Source: Clostridiales bacterium UBA3678 (lineage in GTDB: Bacteria; Bacillota; Clostridia; TANB77; CAG-508). From it: a stretch of 63,819 bases of DNA. Position numbers and translations under genes: made by a program. The stretch covers positions 50,078 to 113,896 of the forward strand of contig DFJF01000013.1 of assembly GCA_002372935.1 (NCBI GenBank), in the 5' to 3' direction. The notes beneath the pieces were generated by a model. The model did not search any database, was not told the origin of the DNA, and saw only the letters and a list, made by a program, of their open reading frames with translations. Every line of letters begins with the position of its first letter. Within the stretch, counting starts at the first letter, position 1. Positions 61,383 to 63,819 of the stretch are shown piece by piece.

Positions 61383-61919
61383 TTAATCTATTTTTTGAAC
61401 TTGTGAAAATTCAAGTTCAACTGGTGTTTCTCTACCGAACATAGATACTAGCACCTTAACTTTCTTTTTCTCAGCATTTATTTCTTGTACAATTCCAGTA
61501 TAGCCATCTAGTGGTCCTCCCAAAATTTGTACATTATCATCTACTGAATAATCTATTTTTACAGGAATATCTTCAAACCCCATTTTTCTAATTTCCTCAT
61601 CCGTAAGAGGAATAGGTTCTGTACCAGAGCCCACAAATCCTGTTGCTCCTCTCGTATTCCTAACTATATACCAAGTTTCTTCAGTTACTATCATTTTTAT
61701 TAAAACATAACCTGGAAAAACTTTTTTTAGATTTGTTTTTTTGCTTCCATCTTTTATTTCTATTTGTTCTTCCATTGGAACAATAATATCAAAAAAATAA
61801 TCTTCTAATTCTCTATTTTTTATAGTCTTTTCAAGATCAGTTTTTACTTTATTTTCATATCCTGAATATGTATGTACTACATACCATCTTGGTACATTAT
61901 CATAATCTTTTTGAGACAT
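61383..61919 (-). CDS. nusG: transcription termination/antitermination protein NusG
   Basis: RNA polymerase processivity factor. It is 178 residues: NGN domain starting R-W-Y-V-V-H-T-Y-S-G-Y-E-N-K-V, with the F-P-G-Y-V-L-I element, and a C-terminal KOW domain (V-Q-I-L-G-G-P-L-D-G-Y-T-G-I-V). It lies between secE and rplK as usual. Confidence 0.98.
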   Translation of the reverse strand: MSQKDYDNVPRWYVVHTYSGYENKVKTDLEKTIKNRELEDYFFDIIVPMEEQIEIKDGSKKTNLKKVFPGYVLIKMIVTEETWYIVRNTRGATGFVGSGTEPIPLTDEEIRKMGFEDIPVKIDYSVDDNVQILGGPLDGYTGIVQEINAEKKKVKVLVSMFGRETPVELEFSQVQKID

Positions 61920-61931
61920 GTTTTAGCCTCC

Positions 61932-62348
61932 TTATTTTTTTTCACTACTATTTGATTCTGTTTCAACTGTTACATTACTTGAACTACTTTCTGAATTTTC
62001 TTCAGTAGAATTTTCATCTTCTGAGCTTTCTTTTGAAGTGTTATTTTCTGACAAATTAGCCTCTGATGTATTTTCATCAGTTGAATTTTCTTCAGCAGTA
62101 TTAGTATTATTATATGAAGATGTGATTTTTTCTTGTAATGGTGTAACTCCATATTTATTTATAGAATCAAAACACAAATCCAATACAAAAACAATTACTG
62201 CAACAATAAGCGTAAAAACTATTACAGCTCCTGTATTGTTTAATAATTGCTTAGGTGTTGGCCATACAACTTTTTTTAATTCAGCCTTCATATCTTTAAA
62301 ATATTGACCTTTTTTCTTATTCTTTAATTCTTTTTCTTTTTTAGCCAT
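61932..62348 (-). CDS. secE: preprotein translocase subunit SecE with a long acidic C-terminal extension
   Basis: Essential SecYEG subunit. The core (about residues 15-70) is standard: F-K-D-M-K-A-E-L-K-K-V-V-W-P-T-P-K-Q and one membrane helix. It is followed by about 60 residues rich in Ser, Asn, Thr and Glu with repeated E-E-N-S-T-x-E-N patterns. Most bacterial SecE proteins of this type stop at 60-70 residues; here the total is 138. By topology the extension is extracytoplasmic. Confidence 0.94.
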   Translation of the reverse strand: MAKKEKELKNKKKGQYFKDMKAELKKVVWPTPKQLLNNTGAVIVFTLIVAVIVFVLDLCFDSINKYGVTPLQEKITSSYNNTNTAEENSTDENTSEANLSENNTSKESSEDENSTEENSESSSSNVTVETESNSSEKK

Positions 62349-62377
62349 TTTATATCCTCCTTAAAATAGCTTTAAGA

Positions 62378-62542
62378 CTATTTAGTTTCTTTATGTGTTG
62401 TACGTTTTTTACAGAATTTGCAATATTTAACTATTTCTAATCTATCTGTATTATTTCTTTTATTTTTTGAAGTCATGTAATTTCTATTTTTACATTCTGT
62501 ACATTCTAGTATAATGTTTTCTCTTGGTCCTTTTGCTGCCAT
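62378..62542 (-). CDS. rpmG: 50S ribosomal protein bL33, zinc-binding form
   Basis: A 54-codon frame beginning A-A-K-G-P-R-E-N-I-I-L-E-C-T-E-C, then N-R-N-Y and C-K-F-C. Four cysteines form the zinc site. It is a few residues longer than usual (49-50) at the C-terminus. The ribosome binding site is GGAGGTG. It heads the rpmG-secE-nusG unit. Confidence 0.95.
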   Translation of the reverse strand: MAAKGPRENIILECTECKNRNYMTSKNKRNNTDRLEIVKYCKFCKKRTTHKETK

Positions 62543-62672
62543 TTCATACACCTCCGAATTGTTTAACTTTTCTCTTAGAAAAGTTTATACTTTTGTACGA
62601 TTTAACGTACTTATGGTAATACCACTTTTTAAAACGATGTGATCATATGTGCTAAGTTACATACGCTTAATA

Positions 62673-62701
62673 ATTTTATCACTTTTACCAGAATATGTCA
62701 A
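62673..62701 (-). promoter_or_regulatory. sigma-A promoter of the rpmG-secE-nusG unit
   Basis: On the minus strand TTGACA and TAAAAT are 17 bases apart. The leader of about 125 bases contains an ACTTTTC/GAAAAGT hairpin near 62565-62590. Confidence 0.75.
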
Positions 62702-62714
62702 CCCCATATGCTAA

Positions 62715-63281
62715 TTATTTTTTCTTTTTTTCTACTGAAAAACCAAATTTTCCAATTTTCTTTCCTTGTGTATAATACCCACCATTTGCATAAGAAATAA
62801 GATTACATTTTGAAATATCAAAAGCACCTTTAGAATCAATAAATTTTTCATCAGCATCTATAGATAAAACTTCAGCAATAAACATATGATGTGAACCTAA
62901 TTCTTTTATTTCTTTTACTTTGCATTCTATTGATACTGGACTTTCTTTTATTAACGGGCATTTAACAAAATTAGCCTTTTCTTTTGTTAAATTCATTTCT
63001 TTAAATTTATCAAACTTAGATCCTGTTCTACATCCACACCAATCTGTTGCTTTTGCTAGTTCCTCTGTTGTTAAATTAATTACAAATTCTCCTGATTCCT
63101 TAATTATATTATATGAATATCTAGTAGGTCTTACAGAAATATAGCACATAGCTGGATCTGAATTTATAGTTCCTGTCCAAGCTACTGTTAAAATATTTGA
63201 TTTATCCATAGTTCCACAACTTACTAACACTGCAGGAACCGGATTTATAAAAGTTCCTGGTTTCCAAACAACTTTGCTCAT
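62715..63281 (-). CDS. flavin reductase family protein (FMN-binding split barrel)
   Basis: A 188-residue protein with the split-barrel flavin reductase pattern: V-P-A-V-L-V-S-C-G near 15-23, the N-I-L-T-V-A-W-T-G-T motif, S-V-R-P-T-R-Y-S and E-F-V-I-N-L-T. Substrate and partner are unknown. The ribosome binding site is GGGAGGG. It lies between the ribosomal RNA operon and rpmG. Confidence 0.88.
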   Translation of the reverse strand: MSKVVWKPGTFINPVPAVLVSCGTMDKSNILTVAWTGTINSDPAMCYISVRPTRYSYNIIKESGEFVINLTTEELAKATDWCGCRTGSKFDKFKEMNLTKEKANFVKCPLIKESPVSIECKVKEIKELGSHHMFIAEVLSIDADEKFIDSKGAFDISKCNLISYANGGYYTQGKKIGKFGFSVEKKKK

Positions 63282-63440
63282 TTATTACCCTCCCAAAAAT
63301 AAAATATTGATAAGCTATTTTAGTTATAAAAAAAAATAACAAATTTTAAATATACAGTATTTAAAATTATCTAATAAAACATTAATAATTTTATATATAA
63401 AAATAGTTTATCAATATCATATCTATAAAATAAAAAAAAA

Positions 63441-63556
63441 TCTAGCGATAACCTATCTTTCCAGCAGGGTAACCCGCAAGTATTTTCGGCACATTTGAGC
63501 TTGACTTCTGTGTTCGGAATGGGAACAGGTATTTCCTCAAAGTAATCATCACTAGA
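63441..63556 (-). rRNA. rrf: 5S ribosomal RNA
   Basis: Minus-strand sequence of 116 bases with closing helix TCTAGTGAT/ATCGCTAGA, loop B/C block CCATTCCGAACACAGAAG and the helix IV-V region GCGGGTTACCCTGCTGG. It lies about 100 bases after 23S rRNA. Confidence 0.97.
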
Positions 63557-63658
63557 AAATTATTGTATGCATCTTTTTTAAGCACACTCAAAAATACATA
63601 GATGATTTAGGTTTTTAGTTTTAGTCTTAACTTCTTCGATTTATGCTTAACTTTTTGT

Positions 63659-63819
63659 GGTTAAGCCCTCGATTTATTAGTATTGATTAGCTTAATACAT
63701 TACTGTACTTACACTTTCAACCTATCTACCTGGTAGTCTTCCAGGAATCTTACTACCTTATGGTATGGGATATCTTATCTTAGGGTGGGCTTCACACTTA
63801 GATGCTTTCAGCGTTTATC
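63659..63819 (-). rRNA. rrl: 23S ribosomal RNA, 3' end
   Basis: The minus-strand 3' terminus of 23S rRNA: CACCCTAAGATAAGATATCC, then CTAATCAATACTAATAAATC and CGAGGGCTTAACC at the very end. The gene continues past the right edge. Confidence 0.95.

Noticed and set aside
1..63819. CRISPR array, prophage or insertion sequence.
   Set aside because: There are no regularly spaced direct repeats with unique spacers and no transposase, integrase or phage structural gene in any frame I read. The repeats found are palindromic and short.

Overview
The window comes from an AT-rich, endospore-lineage Firmicute, most likely an uncultured gut member of class Clostridia. The evidence is a spo0A and sigH pair, L10-leader and S10/alpha-type operon structure, zinc-binding (C+) forms of S4, L32, L33 and L36, an IF-1/Map/Adk cluster, strong AGGAGG ribosome binding sites and many AT-ending codons. 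No organism name can be fixed from sequence alone. About 90 percent of the genes lie on the minus strand.

Layout in plus coordinates (minus-strand transcription runs right to left). 1-8.5 kb: the first codons of rpsB, a YlmC/YmxH protein, then the alpha operon rplQ-rpoA-rpsD-rpsK-rpsM-rpmJ-infA-map-adk joined directly to def and priA, with no secY. 8.6-15.4 kb: DUF488, a compact locus that looks like a type I toxin-antitoxin, spo0A, yigZ, an ABC-2 exporter and two linked proteins of unknown function. 15.6-20.2 kb: a one-base-frameshifted mutS2 (+), an HD phosphohydrolase, sigH and an XRE regulator. 20.3-33 kb: smc, an OGG-type glycosylase, a beta-CASP nuclease with foreign-looking codon use, a tail-less FtsZ, CorC/HlyC, trmFO, the XTP pyrophosphatase and htpG behind a CIRCE-like operator. 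33-46.6 kb: a secreted beta-helix/FN3 protein, tRNA-Gly, secG, rpmF, asnB (+), a DUF3006-like protein, an EndA-type nuclease, a second one-base-frameshifted gene (M14 peptidase, +), metK, feoAB and clpC. 46.6-58.8 kb: a CnaB-repeat adhesin ending in LPKTGF, comEA, a D,D-carboxypeptidase (+), LytR-CpsA-Psr, CvpA, DUF5711 and mfd. 58.9-63.8 kb: rpmG-secE-nusG-rplK-rplA-[L10 leader]-rplJ-rplL, a flavin reductase, 5S rRNA and the 3' end of 23S rRNA.

Most of the content is housekeeping: translation, transcription, DNA repair, chromosome segregation, envelope and sporulation control. Three observations deserve the most attention. First, a 34-residue membrane peptide at 9292-9396 is convergent with a small RNA that has its own near-consensus promoter and shares a two-way terminator, an arrangement like par/Fst. 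Second, the only two broken reading frames both carry one extra C before a conserved GGA glycine codon, so the zero frame meets CGG. By eye, CGG is otherwise absent from every gene here except one that looks acquired. Third, two families of dispersed palindromic repeats occur at gene boundaries, one of which has been translated into a false N-terminal extension of TrmFO.
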